This document shows, in pieces, positions 8,568 through 17,014 of a stretch of 64,000 bases of DNA. The position numbers were made by a program, and so were the translations under genes. The stretch covers positions 620,001-684,000 of the forward strand of contig NZ_FNZN01000002.1 in the NCBI RefSeq assembly GCF_900109345.1. Reading direction: 5' to 3'. Origin of the DNA: Maribacter orientalis. Its GTDB lineage: Bacteria; Bacteroidota; Bacteroidia; Flavobacteriales; Flavobacteriaceae. The notes below the pieces were generated by a model. The model saw nothing but the letters and a program-made list of their open reading frames with translations. It had not been told where the DNA came from and did not search any database. Position 1 is the stretch's first letter. The number at the start of each line of letters is the position of its first letter.

Positions 8568-8993
8568 ATGTTTCCTAACGTTACACTGGTAATTCTATCG
8601 ATATTTCTGGTTGCGTGTAATGACAAAGATGAGCTTACGCAGATAGATTGTTCATTGACCATTTGCACAGAAGTTTTTGTAACCATTACAGTTAGCGTTA
8701 AAAATGCATCTGGTGAAGCCATACGGTTTGACAGCTATGAAGTAATTGATGTTGATTCTGGCAAAAACCTGACCGATAATTTCAACGAAGAAGAAAATCA
8801 GTATTTAAAAGAGCAAGGTCTTTACCCCATTCTTAGTGATACCTATAGAGTTAAATATCAAAATTCAACGGCAACAGTAACTTTCAAGGGTTATATTTCT
8901 AACGAAGAGGTCATAAACGAAGAATTTGTTGTGAGTGCAGATTGTTGCCATGTTAGCTTAATCTCAGGTAATACTGAAATTATTTTAGATTAA
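8568..8993 (+). CDS. small lipoprotein of unknown function
   Basis: 141 residues. The N-terminal signal ends in a lipobox (FLVAC), so it is probably anchored to a membrane by Cys17. The mature part is acidic and looks like a single beta-sandwich domain (VFVTITVSVKNASGEA), with several cysteines in CSLTICTE and DCCHVS. No catalytic motif is visible. It is similar in style to small immunoglobulin-like lipoproteins of Bacteroidota. Confidence 0.7.
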   Translation: MFPNVTLVILSIFLVACNDKDELTQIDCSLTICTEVFVTITVSVKNASGEAIRFDSYEVIDVDSGKNLTDNFNEEENQYLKEQGLYPILSDTYRVKYQNSTATVTFKGYISNEEVINEEFVVSADCCHVSLISGNTEIILD

Positions 8994-9025
8994 TTTCTAA
9001 CGAATAAATCCTTTTAAACTTTCCC

Positions 9026-9033
9026 TACCTTTG
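9026..9033 (+). promoter_or_regulatory. Bacteroidota -7 promoter box before queD-like gene
   Basis: TACCTTTG matches TAnnTTTG exactly, 17 bases before the ATG at 9051. No clear -33 TTG is found at the usual spacing. Confidence 0.45.
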
Positions 9034-9050
9034 CCATATAATCACAGGCT

Positions 9051-9500
9051 ATGAGCAACATTCGTATTACCAAACAATTCAATTTTGAAACAGGTCATGC
9101 ACTTTATGGTTATGACGGTAAATGTAGAAATGTACACGGTCATAGCTATAAGCTATCCGTAACGGTTATTGGTAAGCCTATTACAGATACAAGTCACGTT
9201 AAATTGGGGATGGTGATAGATTTCGGCGATTTAAAAAAAATAGTGAAAGAAGATATCGTAGATATTTTTGATCACGCCACCGTATTCAATAAAAATACAC
9301 CTCACGTAGAACTCGCTAAAGAATTGACAGATAGAGGGCACAATGTAATTTTAGCAGCCTACCAGCCTACAAGTGAAAATATGGTTATCGATTTTGCCGC
9401 TAAAATAAAGGCCAGACTTCCAAAAGACATTTCGTTGTTCTCACTTAAGCTACAAGAAACCGATAGTTCTTTTGCAGAGTGGTATGCCAGTGATAATTAA
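9051..9500 (+). CDS. queD: 6-carboxytetrahydropterin/6-pyruvoyltetrahydropterin synthase family
   Basis: 149 residues of the T-fold PTPS/QueD family. Zinc ligands are visible in FETGHALYG and in CRNVHGHSY. A catalytic Asp-His pair is in DIFDHATVFN, and the substrate-anchoring Glu is in LQETDSSFAEW near the end. In bacteria this family usually makes 6-carboxytetrahydropterin from dihydroneopterin triphosphate for queuosine; a pterin role cannot be excluded. No other queuosine genes are nearby, so the symbol is by family only. Confidence 0.85.
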   Translation: MSNIRITKQFNFETGHALYGYDGKCRNVHGHSYKLSVTVIGKPITDTSHVKLGMVIDFGDLKKIVKEDIVDIFDHATVFNKNTPHVELAKELTDRGHNVILAAYQPTSENMVIDFAAKIKARLPKDISLFSLKLQETDSSFAEWYASDN

Positions 9501-9926
9501 TTTCATCAAAATTTAACGAAAACACCCTTTTCATCCATAATTTCAAAATTCAATAATACTTGGGGGTCCTCATATGCTGGGGGTCTGTGAAGTCGAGAAT
9601 GAATATGTAATTCACTTTTTGAATATTGCTATGAATTCAGTACTAAACAGACAATGTACATTTGTAATTTCAGAAGGGGACGATAAGCGAGGTATAGATA
9701 CCGCCCCTATATTTGACACAGCCAAATATAGCCCTGAACAAGTAACCTTTAGTGTAGGGATTATAAAATGAAATTCGATGAGAGATCTATTTCAGGTACA
9801 TATTATTAATACCGTAATTGGTAATACGTTAATCTGCATATTTAACCACTAGCCCTCTAGATAGGTCTGCGAGCTTATAAGTGAGCCTTTTGGAATTAGG
9901 GTTGCCAAAAAAATTTTCGTATTGGA
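9501..9926. other. gene-poor stretch, possibly decayed coding sequence
   Basis: More than 400 bases without a convincing gene. Short open frames exist (for example 9574-9771, 65 codons), but their translations have no recognisable family and no clear ribosome binding site. The stretch continues into the doubtful frame at 9927. Loss of a former gene by decay is an inference. Confidence 0.4.
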
Positions 9927-10244
9927 TTGAACGAATTTAATATCCTTGAACCATTTATGGTTTCAAAAAGCATTCTATTCGAAAAATCCACACTTCCTTT
10001 TAAGTTGAGTTCTGTGGCTATCATCGATTATTTAGAGTCAATTACTGGTGCGTATATAAAGCCGGTCGAGTTTAACGGACCAAATGCTTCTGGTTTAAAT
10101 GAAAATGGATATGGCGATTACCTTTCAATCAAAGTCGTTCGTATTGAAAAGAAATTAAGAATAGCTATAAAATATTTAGATTGGTATACCATCTTTGTAC
10201 GCGAAACAGTTTTTATATATTTATATTCGAATGATGAACATTGA
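9927..10244 (+). CDS. doubtful hypothetical protein or gene remnant
   Basis: A 105-codon frame that can start only at TTG (9927). The translation has ordinary composition (for example IKVVRIEKKLRIAIKYLDWY), but I recognise no family. It runs 14 bases into the LpxH gene. A neighbouring frame just upstream (starting TTG at 9904) also looks protein-like before stopping. The pattern fits a remnant better than a living gene. Confidence 0.25.
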   Translation: MNEFNILEPFMVSKSILFEKSTLPFKLSSVAIIDYLESITGAYIKPVEFNGPNASGLNENGYGDYLSIKVVRIEKKLRIAIKYLDWYTIFVRETVFIYLYSNDEH

Positions 10245-10995
10245 ACTTCCGAAAAGGAAAAAAGTATATTTTGCTAGCGACAACCACCTAGGCGCACCTA
10301 CTATGAAAGAAAGTAAGCAGCGTGAGCTTAAATTCGTTCGTTGGTTAGATACGATCAAGTTAGATGCAGGAGTGCTATTTCTGATGGGCGATCTGTTCGA
10401 TTTTTGGTTCGAATACAAAACAGTAATTCCAAAAGGATTTACGAGAACCTTAGGAAAGCTTGCCGAGCTATCCGATGCGGGAATAGAAATCCATTATTTT
10501 GTAGGTAATCATGATCTTTGGATGAATGGTTATTTTGAAGAGGAATTGAATATACCGGTATATCATAAACCCCAGCAATATAACATTAATGGCACTTCCT
10601 TTTTCATAGGCCATGGTGATGGGTTAGGCCCTGATGACAAAGGATATAAACGGATGAAGAAAGTATTTACGAATCCTGTAGCTAAATGGTTCTTTAAATG
10701 GCTACACCCAGATATCGGGGTACGATTGGCTAAGTATTTATCTGTAAGTAACAAATTGATTAGCGGTGATGATGATGCTAAATTCTTGGGAAATGATAAA
10801 GAATGGCTTGTGCAGTACGCACATAGAAAATTAGAACAACAACACTATGATCATTTTATTTTTGGTCATAGACATCTTCCATTAGAAATACCATTGAAAG
10901 AAAATTCAAAATACACCAACCTTGGAGATTGGATCAATTATTATACCTATGCCGAGTTTGATGGCGAATATCTTTCTTTGAAAGAATTCAAATAA
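10231..10995 (+). CDS. lpxH: UDP-2,3-diacylglucosamine diphosphatase (LpxH-type)
   Basis: A calcineurin-like metallophosphoesterase that cleaves UDP-2,3-diacylglucosamine to lipid X in lipid A synthesis. Metal-binding motifs appear in order: SDNHLG near the start, MGDLFDFW, VGNHDLW, IGHGDG, and FGHRHLP near the end. I chose the ATG at 10231 (or 10234), giving about 254 residues, because the metal motif SDNHLG then lies close to the N-terminus as in relatives. A longer frame opening at 10195 would add unrelated residues. A near-match -7 box (CATCTTTG) lies about 30 bases upstream. Confidence 0.88.
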   Translation: MMNIELPKRKKVYFASDNHLGAPTMKESKQRELKFVRWLDTIKLDAGVLFLMGDLFDFWFEYKTVIPKGFTRTLGKLAELSDAGIEIHYFVGNHDLWMNGYFEEELNIPVYHKPQQYNINGTSFFIGHGDGLGPDDKGYKRMKKVFTNPVAKWFFKWLHPDIGVRLAKYLSVSNKLISGDDDAKFLGNDKEWLVQYAHRKLEQQHYDHFIFGHRHLPLEIPLKENSKYTNLGDWINYYTYAEFDGEYLSLKEFK

Positions 10996-11102
10996 TTATT
11001 TTATTTTTACTTGACTATCAGCTAAACTTTATGTAATCTTTTTCTTACAACATAAATTAATACGTTCACAACAATAGTTTTATAAAACTAGTACTTCATT
11101 AT

Positions 11103-11234
11103 ATCTTTACAGTGTTGTTAAGTTTAAATGTTGAGCTCAAATCTTTTCATTACCTACAAATTCCCTTACTTGATGACTCAAATCTTAAGTGTTACCTACA
11201 TTAAAGTACAGCCCCTATTTTAGGGGCTTTTTTT
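11103..11234 (+). ncRNA. candidate small RNA with duplicated module and intrinsic terminator
   Basis: This gene-free stretch follows a -7-like box (TATCTTTA ending near 11109) and ends in a strong terminator at 11210-11234, more than 200 bases after the lpxH stop. It contains two copies of a module, CTCAAATCTT then TTACCTACA, at 11136-11158 and 11177-11200. Such repetition of short single-stranded-looking segments is seen in small RNAs with repeated target-pairing regions. It could equally be a long 3' untranslated region of lpxH. No family is recognised. Confidence 0.35.
11210..11234 (+). terminator. rho-independent terminator
   Basis: AGCCCCTA (11210-11217) pairs perfectly with TAGGGGCT (11221-11228) around a three-base loop, followed by a run of T. 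The T-tract is only on the forward strand side. Confidence 0.85.
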
Positions 11235-11244
11235 AATAATATAT

Positions 11245-12507
11245 CTAACTTTCATGCTCTTCAACATCTTTCTGCAAATCTAGTTTTCTAAAACCAGGGG
11301 AGACAATTGCCGTAAGACCAACAGTTAGTAAAGTCATGGTTCCTCCAAATACAACTGCCGTTACCGTTCCCATCAACTTAGCGGTTACTCCACTTTCAAA
11401 AGCTCCTAATTCATTAGACGAGCCAACGAACATTGAGTTTACTGAGGCCACACGACCCCGCATATTATCCGGAGTCTTTAATTGTAATATGGTCTGTCGT
11501 ATGATCATAGATACACCATCTACGGCGCCACTTAAAAACAAAGCAATTACAGATAACCAGAAATAAGTAGATAGGCCAAAGACAATCATACAAATACCAA
11601 AACCAAACACTGCAAATAATAATTTCTTACCTGCATTTTTATGAAGCGGAAAACGTGTGGAACCTAGCATGGTAATAGCTGCACCCACTGCAGGTGCCGC
11701 TCTTAAAACACCAAAGCCTTCTGAGCCTACATGTAGAATATCTTGTGCGAAAATAGGCAATAAAGCTACTGCGCCACCAAATAATACCGCAATCATGTCT
11801 AGGGTTAATGCTCCTAAAATAGCACGTGTTTTAAAAACAAAATTTAGTCCTTCTTTTAAACTTTGAAAAACCGGTTCCCCTATTTTAGGATTTAGTATTG
11901 CCTTTTTCGAAATATTGGAAAGTGCCATTAACGCTACTAATGAAAATCCGAATATGACACACATTGACCAGTGTACTCCTATAAAACTAATAGAAAAACC
12001 AGCTAAAGCCGGACCAAGTACCGATGCCATTTGCCAAGTTGTACTACTCCACGTAGCAGCATTTGGGTATATCTTTTTTGGAACAATTAAAGCTATTAAT
12101 GAGAAAATAGTCGGCCCTAAAAATGCCCGAACCAAACCACCTAAAAAGACTAAACCATAGATTCCATAAAGAATAACTTTAGTTTCATAAGTTTCTAAAA
12201 CAGAAGGTAGACTTAACATGAATAGTCCAAAACTTATCACAGAAAAGCCCAAAATGCACTTCATTAACAAATTTCGTTTTTCTTTCTGATCTACAATATG
12301 CCCAGCAAAAAGCGCCATACCCACAGCAGGTATTACCTCCATTAATCCAATAATACCTAATGATAAAGGGTCTTTGGTAATAGTATACACTTGCCATTCT
12401 ATGACAATAAATTGCATAGACCAAGCAAAAACCATGGCAAAACGAACTAAAAGAAAAATATTGAATTCCTTAAATCTTAAGGCAGCATAAGGATCATTTC
12501 CGCTCAT
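11245..12507 (-). CDS. MFS transporter (EntS-like branch)
   Basis: 420 residues with about 12 transmembrane helices. The N-terminus (FKEFNIFLLVRFAMVFAWSMQ), the loop GHIVDQKEKRNLL after helix 2, and the conserved RGRVASVN segment in the second half match the MFS_3/EntS-type exporters. Related proteins export siderophores or drugs; the substrate here is unknown and no siderophore genes are adjacent. It stands alone, with the convergent terminator at 11210-11234 just beyond its stop. Confidence 0.88.
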   Translation of the reverse strand: MSGNDPYAALRFKEFNIFLLVRFAMVFAWSMQFIVIEWQVYTITKDPLSLGIIGLMEVIPAVGMALFAGHIVDQKEKRNLLMKCILGFSVISFGLFMLSLPSVLETYETKVILYGIYGLVFLGGLVRAFLGPTIFSLIALIVPKKIYPNAATWSSTTWQMASVLGPALAGFSISFIGVHWSMCVIFGFSLVALMALSNISKKAILNPKIGEPVFQSLKEGLNFVFKTRAILGALTLDMIAVLFGGAVALLPIFAQDILHVGSEGFGVLRAAPAVGAAITMLGSTRFPLHKNAGKKLLFAVFGFGICMIVFGLSTYFWLSVIALFLSGAVDGVSMIIRQTILQLKTPDNMRGRVASVNSMFVGSSNELGAFESGVTAKLMGTVTAVVFGGTMTLLTVGLTAIVSPGFRKLDLQKDVEEHES

Positions 12508-12622
12508 ATGATAATCGCTAAATAAGCATCAAAGATATTTAATTAATTAGGTGGCATTTCACAATCATAGAACTAATTAGCGCTTAAAAAAATGTAAAAC
12601 TTGAGATAACTGGTTGAAGTTA

Positions 12623-12985
12623 TTAATTGATGCCAAACTCATCAAAATAGGAATCTAACTCCAATTTAAATAGCGTACCATTTATTAAATCTCTTATTTC
12701 AATGACTTCTTGAAAACTCACTGCAAAGGTTATTTGATGGGCGGGTGAATTTAAAAGTAATGATCTACATTCCCCTTTAACTTTACAGTCTTTACATAAA
12801 TTACCCTTACCACTCTGCAAAGTATCATTTATACATTTTGAAAAATATTGAAGTTCTTCGGGCGTTAGCAGCAAACCAATATCTCTAAAAATCAATTGAA
12901 CTTTATTCGATTTTTGAGGTTCATCATGTTTCCATTGAAATGCTATTCCAAAATCATTTTGGTAAATCGGACTAATCTCATTCAT
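12623..12985 (-). CDS. conserved hypothetical protein with cysteine cluster
   Basis: 120 residues and no signal peptide or membrane helix. A short cysteine cluster, CKDCKVKGEC (about residues 74-83), could bind metal. The rest resembles small uncharacterised cytoplasmic proteins common in Flavobacteriaceae (I think of DUF6686 but cannot verify it). It stands alone between the MFS gene and the VOC pseudogene. Confidence 0.65.
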   Translation of the reverse strand: MNEISPIYQNDFGIAFQWKHDEPQKSNKVQLIFRDIGLLLTPEELQYFSKCINDTLQSGKGNLCKDCKVKGECRSLLLNSPAHQITFAVSFQEVIEIRDLINGTLFKLELDSYFDEFGIN

Positions 12986-13047
12986 AACTATCTAACTATT
13001 TCATATAAATATATGAATCTTATTTAGAATAATTATAAATAACGCAT

Positions 13048-13436
13048 TTAAATTGTAATTTCTATTTGATTTCCCTCGGGGTCTAAAATGACACTTTCGT
13101 AATATCCATCACCTATGGTACGTGGTTCCCCTTCAATAGTGAATCCATCAGCTCTAAGTTGCTCGGTCAGTGCATTTACCTTTTCTCTTGTACACCTACC
13201 GAAATGGCAAAATGAACTAGTCCGTTATCTATAACTTCATTATTGGAACGCGTATTGATTACCGACTTATGCATTAATTCTAGCCTTGAACCTTGTGTAA
13301 AACTCAAAAAATAGGAAGAAATATTCTTATTCAGATTGTAGTATTTATCGCCTGATACTGCCATAAAATGGGATTTATAACATTCACGCATTTCTTCTAA
13401 ATTGCTCACCTAAATAGCAATATGTTCTATTTTTAT
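13048..13436 (-). pseudogene. VOC (glyoxalase/bleomycin-resistance) family pseudogene
   Basis: The reverse strand encodes most of a VOC protein: KIEHIAI, then VSNLEEMRECY, then [10 protein letters not shown] and, in another frame, [16 protein letters not shown] and [17 protein letters not shown]. Three lesions are visible. The expected ATG overlapping the recJ stop is ATA. The codon after KIEHIAI is TAG where the family has Trp (TGG). One base is missing in the A-run near 13175-13180, which shifts the frame. The total length (389 bases) is one short of a whole number of codons. The first two are G-to-A changes. It was evidently the last gene of a recJ operon. Confidence 0.85.
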
Positions 13437-15121
13437 TTAATATCCTTTAGTTTCAATTGAAGACTAACCGTTCCTTGCCATTCATTCTCATCTAGTGAAA
13501 AGACAGCATTAAATGGCTTTCTGCTTGTTACCATAGGTAGTTTATCGCCCATATTAAAACCGATTCCATCAATTTTATAACTGTCTTGCTGCACTACGGA
13601 AATCTTTAAATGAGCTTCATTGGCTCCTACCCCTTTTGCATAACCCGTATCTTTTATGTTTTCTGCCATAAATACAGGTGACATATTACCAGGACCAAAT
13701 GGTGCGAACTGTTTCAATATTCGCATTAATTTAGGCGTAAGGTCTTGTAACGTTATGATCGTATCAATCGTAATTTCTGGGGTGAGTAGCTGTGGCTCTA
13801 TTGTCTCTTTAACTACTTTTTCAAACTGATGTTTAAAATTATGATATTGCTCTTCTAGCAAGGTAAGACCAGCAGCATATTTATGTCCGCCAAATTGTTC
13901 GATATAATCAGAGCAACCTTCCAATGCATTGTACACATCAAAACCTTTTACAGACCGTGCCGAAGCTGCTAATTTATTGCCGCTTTTGGTAAATACCAAA
14001 GTAGGTCGATAATAGGTTTCGATTAATCTTGAAGCCACTATGCCAATAACCCCTTTATGCCAAGAGTCTTTATATACAACCGATGTAAAGCCCTCTTCCT
14101 CATCGTTCTCTTTAATCTGAACTAAAGCTTCTTCGGTAATTGCTTTATCAAGCCCCTTTCTATCGGTATTGAACTTTTCTATTTCCGAAGCGAATCTTAC
14201 TGCTTGAGCCATGTTGTTTTCCGTCAATAGATTTACGGCATGTTGACCATGTTTCATTCTACCGGCAGCATTGATTCTGGGTGCAATTATAAACACTACA
14301 TCGGTAATGGTAAGTTCTTTTTTATTTAACTGGTCTATAATTGCCTTAAAACCAATTCTAGATTGCTGATTGATAACCTGTAGGCCATAGTAAGCAAGAA
14401 TTCGATTCTCCCCAGTTATCGGAACTATATCCGCCCCTATTGCAGTTGCCACTAAATCAAGATAATAGACTAAATCGTCGATAGTTTCCCCACGGTGAGA
14501 GCCTAAGGCCTGAATCAGCTTAAAACCTACGCCACAACCACATAATTCATCGTATGGATATGAACAATCTTCACGTTTAGGGTCTAAAATAGCTACAGCA
14601 TTGGGTAATATTGTGCCAGGCCTATGGTGGTCACAAATAATAAAATCTATATCCTTCTCTTTTGCATAGGCAACTTTATCAATTGCCTTCACACCACAGT
14701 CTAAAGCAATGATTAAGGTAAATCCGTTATCCTCTGCAAAATCGATTCCTTTATACGATACTCCATACCCTTCTTCATACCGATCGGGAATATAGGTTGC
14801 CACATTAGGATAGTAACTCAGCAAATAGGAAGAAACCAAAGCAACAGCCGTTGTACCGTCTACATCATAATCACCAAAAACCAAAATATTTTCGCCCTTT
14901 CCTATGGCCTCCTCAATTCTGTTTACAGCGATGTCCATATCCTTCATCAAAAAAGGGTCATGAAGATCACTTAGCTGTGGCCTAAAGAATTTTTTCGCAT
15001 CTTCAAACGTAGTAATTCCTCTTTGCAAAAGCAGCTGGGCTACCAAATCATCTACTTGAAGCGCATTGGCTAAAACGTCAATGTCTTCTTGTTTAGGTTT
15101 TGGTTTAATAGTCCAGCGCAT
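13433..15121 (-). CDS. recJ: single-stranded-DNA-specific exonuclease RecJ
   Basis: 562 residues, a normal length for the family. The DHH-superfamily motifs are visible: FGDYDVDGTTAVAL at about 81-94, a second Asp in ALDCGVKA, and CDHHRPG. The DHHA1 region contains GHKYAAGLTL. The OB-like C-terminal domain (about 465-560) ends at LKLKDIK. RecJ degrades single-stranded DNA 5' to 3' in recombination and base-excision repair. Its stop overlaps what was once the start of the VOC gene. Confidence 0.95.
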   Translation of the reverse strand: MRWTIKPKPKQEDIDVLANALQVDDLVAQLLLQRGITTFEDAKKFFRPQLSDLHDPFLMKDMDIAVNRIEEAIGKGENILVFGDYDVDGTTAVALVSSYLLSYYPNVATYIPDRYEEGYGVSYKGIDFAEDNGFTLIIALDCGVKAIDKVAYAKEKDIDFIICDHHRPGTILPNAVAILDPKREDCSYPYDELCGCGVGFKLIQALGSHRGETIDDLVYYLDLVATAIGADIVPITGENRILAYYGLQVINQQSRIGFKAIIDQLNKKELTITDVVFIIAPRINAAGRMKHGQHAVNLLTENNMAQAVRFASEIEKFNTDRKGLDKAITEEALVQIKENDEEEGFTSVVYKDSWHKGVIGIVASRLIETYYRPTLVFTKSGNKLAASARSVKGFDVYNALEGCSDYIEQFGGHKYAAGLTLLEEQYHNFKHQFEKVVKETIEPQLLTPEITIDTIITLQDLTPKLMRILKQFAPFGPGNMSPVFMAENIKDTGYAKGVGANEAHLKISVVQQDSYKIDGIGFNMGDKLPMVTSRKPFNAVFSLDENEWQGTVSLQLKLKDIK

Positions 15122-15173
15122 GGTTTGTAATATTCAAGTGTCAAGAGGAAGTTCGCAGTTAGGAATTTTATCT

Positions 15174-15201
15174 CGTCATTGCTTCGTGACCCCCAATGAC
15201 G
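15174..15201. repeat. small intergenic inverted repeat
   Basis: CGTCATTG (15174-15181) and CAATGACG (15194-15201) are perfect inverted copies around 12 bases, in the 81-base gap between the osmC-like stop and the recJ start. No T-tract follows. The base composition is richer in G+C than the surroundings, as in short interspersed repeats of flavobacteria. Confidence 0.45.
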
Positions 15202-15202
15202 T

Positions 15203-15631
15203 TTATTCATTATGAAATACAGTCTTTATCTCTAATTCAGCAAACTTTCTGAACATCTCCATAACTCCACAATATTTCTCTACAGATAAATCAACTGCTC
15301 TCTGAAGCTTTTTCTCATTTAGATTACTACCATGAAAATGATATTCTATGATTACTTTATCATAAAACTTTGGATGCTCATCTGTAAGATTTGCAATGGT
15401 TTCAATTTGAAAATCATCTACTTCAAGTTTCATTTTCTTAATCAAAGCGGCAACATCTAAGCCAGAACAACCTGCAAGCGCAGATAGCATTAGTGCCTTT
15501 GGTCTATAACCACTACCGTCACCACCATCTTCTTTAGCAATATCTATTTTTAGGGAATGCCCAGATGGATTATTACTTTCAAAGGCCATGTTGCCCAACC
15601 ATTTTGTGGTAATATGATTTGTTGTGCTCAT
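15203..15631 (-). CDS. OsmC family protein
   Basis: 142 residues from the ATG at 15629-15631, where homologous sequence begins (MSTTNHITTKWLGNMAFES). A longer frame exists upstream but looks unlike the family. The OsmC fold carries a conserved cysteine in LSALAGCSGLDVAALI (about residue 53) and a second in VEKYCGVMEMF. Family members reduce organic hydroperoxides with this cysteine pair. A possible -7 box, TATTTTTG, lies on this strand about 25 bases upstream. The divergent AhpD-like gene fits a redox-related pair. Confidence 0.88.
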   Translation of the reverse strand: MSTTNHITTKWLGNMAFESNNPSGHSLKIDIAKEDGGDGSGYRPKALMLSALAGCSGLDVAALIKKMKLEVDDFQIETIANLTDEHPKFYDKVIIEYHFHGSNLNEKKLQRAVDLSVEKYCGVMEMFRKFAELEIKTVFHNE

Positions 15632-15754
15632 AATTTTTTGTTTCTTGTAAGGATACAAAAATACAACAATCTCGGCTGTCATTACTGGCAACGAAATGAA
15701 CATCGCAACAAATAATTCGATTGATTACCGTATCCAAATCTTAAAAAAATAACA

Positions 15755-16357
15755 ATGGCATTAGTAACACCGCTTGACTCAAATCATGATCTAGAAACGA
15801 AAGAACTGGCAGCATTCTTTAATGAAACTCTAGGTTTTTGTCCTAATTCAGTATTAACGATGCAGCACAGACCCGCTATTTCAAAAGCCTTTATTAATCT
15901 CAACAAAGCAGTCATGGCGAATGAAGGACGCGTAACATCTGCTTTAAAAAGAATGATTGCATGGGTGAGCAGTAATGCTACAGGATGTCGATACTGCCAA
16001 GCACATGCCATTCGTGCTGCAGAACGTTATGGTGCAGAACAAGCGCAATTGGATAATATTTGGGAATACAGAACCCACTCTGCATTTTCTGAAGCTGAAC
16101 GTGCCGCATTAGATTTTTCTTTGCAAGCCTCTCAAGTACCTAACGGAGTTGATGCCGAAATTAAAAAACGTTTATATCAATATTGGAATGAAGGTGAAAT
16201 TGTAGAAATGCTTGGTGTCATTTCTCTCTTTGGATACCTTAACCGCTGGAACGACTCTATGGGCACCTCTATTGAAACCGGTGCTGTCGAAAGCGCGGAC
16301 CAATACTTAGGGAAACATGGTTGGAAAAAAGGTAAGCATGATGGGTCGCAGTATTAG
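15755..16357 (+). CDS. carboxymuconolactone decarboxylase/AhpD-like peroxidase-related protein
   Basis: 200 residues, all-helical CMD/AhpD fold. The redox-active motif is CRYCQAHAIRAAERYG (about 73-88), with CxxC followed by His three residues on, as in AhpD-type alkylhydroperoxidases. The C-terminal half (YWNEGEIVEMLGVISLFGYLNRW) is the repeat typical of the peroxidase-related subgroup. It is divergent from the OsmC gene, so both may respond to peroxides. Confidence 0.88.
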   Translation: MALVTPLDSNHDLETKELAAFFNETLGFCPNSVLTMQHRPAISKAFINLNKAVMANEGRVTSALKRMIAWVSSNATGCRYCQAHAIRAAERYGAEQAQLDNIWEYRTHSAFSEAERAALDFSLQASQVPNGVDAEIKKRLYQYWNEGEIVEMLGVISLFGYLNRWNDSMGTSIETGAVESADQYLGKHGWKKGKHDGSQY

Positions 16358-16393
16358 TTAATGGCTGTTGACTGTTGACAAAATAATAAATAT

Positions 16394-16433
16394 CGTCTTT
16401 TCCATCTCGCTAGCAATCGGGGTCGAAAAGACG
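16394..16433. repeat. intergenic inverted repeat between convergent genes
   Basis: CGTCTTTTC (16394-16402) and GAAAAGACG (16425-16433) are perfect inverted copies with a 22-base, GC-richer loop. Neither side has a T-tract. It may be an interspersed repeat or a weak bidirectional terminator for the AhpD-like and UDG genes. Confidence 0.5.
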
Positions 16434-16437
16434 TACC

Positions 16438-17010
16438 CTATTTTAAAGTTTGGGCTATTAGCTCTTGCAACTCCCCAACAACCTCGCCTTCAAACCACGG
16501 ATTTTTTCTCCTCCAAAAATGATTTACAGGAGAAGGATGTGGTACTGGAAAATACTGTGGTAGAAAGTCTGTATAGTTCATAACATTCTCTGTTAAATTC
16601 TTTTTAGACATTTTCCCCAAATATTGGTCTTGTGAATATTTACCTATTAATAGAATCAGCCTTACGTTTTCAAATTGTTTCCATACTTTAGAATGCCATA
16701 AAGGTGCACACTCCTTTCTTGGTGGCAAATCACCTGTTTTTCCTTTTCCTGGGTAACAGAAACCCATGGGCAGGACCGCAAAATTATCTGGATTATAAAA
16801 AACTTCTTCATCGACTCCTAACCACTCCCTTAATTTTTTACCACTATGGTCGTCCCAAGCTCTATTTTCAACATGAGCCTTTCTACCCGGTGCCTGACTT
16901 ACTAGGATTATTTTTGATTTTATTGAACCAGAAATTATAGGTCGTGGTTCTAATGGCAAATGAGCCTTGCACACTTTACAACCTCTTATTTCGGTTAATA
17001 ACTTTTCCAT
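16438..17010 (-). CDS. uracil-DNA glycosylase family protein with Fe-S-type cysteines
   Basis: 190 residues of UDG fold. Four cysteines at 11, 14, 85 and 101 have the spacing of the iron-sulfur ligands in family-4 UDGs. Catalytic motifs are VSQAPGRKAH (about 37-46) and HPSPVN at 158-163. It presumably removes uracil from DNA. Motif 1 differs from the classical GEAPGxxE, so the exact subfamily and substrate are open. It is four bases downstream of the DUF819 gene. Confidence 0.85.
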   Translation of the reverse strand: MEKLLTEIRGCKVCKAHLPLEPRPIISGSIKSKIILVSQAPGRKAHVENRAWDDHSGKKLREWLGVDEEVFYNPDNFAVLPMGFCYPGKGKTGDLPPRKECAPLWHSKVWKQFENVRLILLIGKYSQDQYLGKMSKKNLTENVMNYTDFLPQYFPVPHPSPVNHFWRRKNPWFEGEVVGELQELIAQTLK

Positions 17011-17014
17011 TATG

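Noticed and set aside
9574..9771. 65-codon forward open frame
   Set aside because: No family, no convincing ribosome binding site, and it lies in a stretch of mixed weak frames; kept only as part of the gene-poor region.
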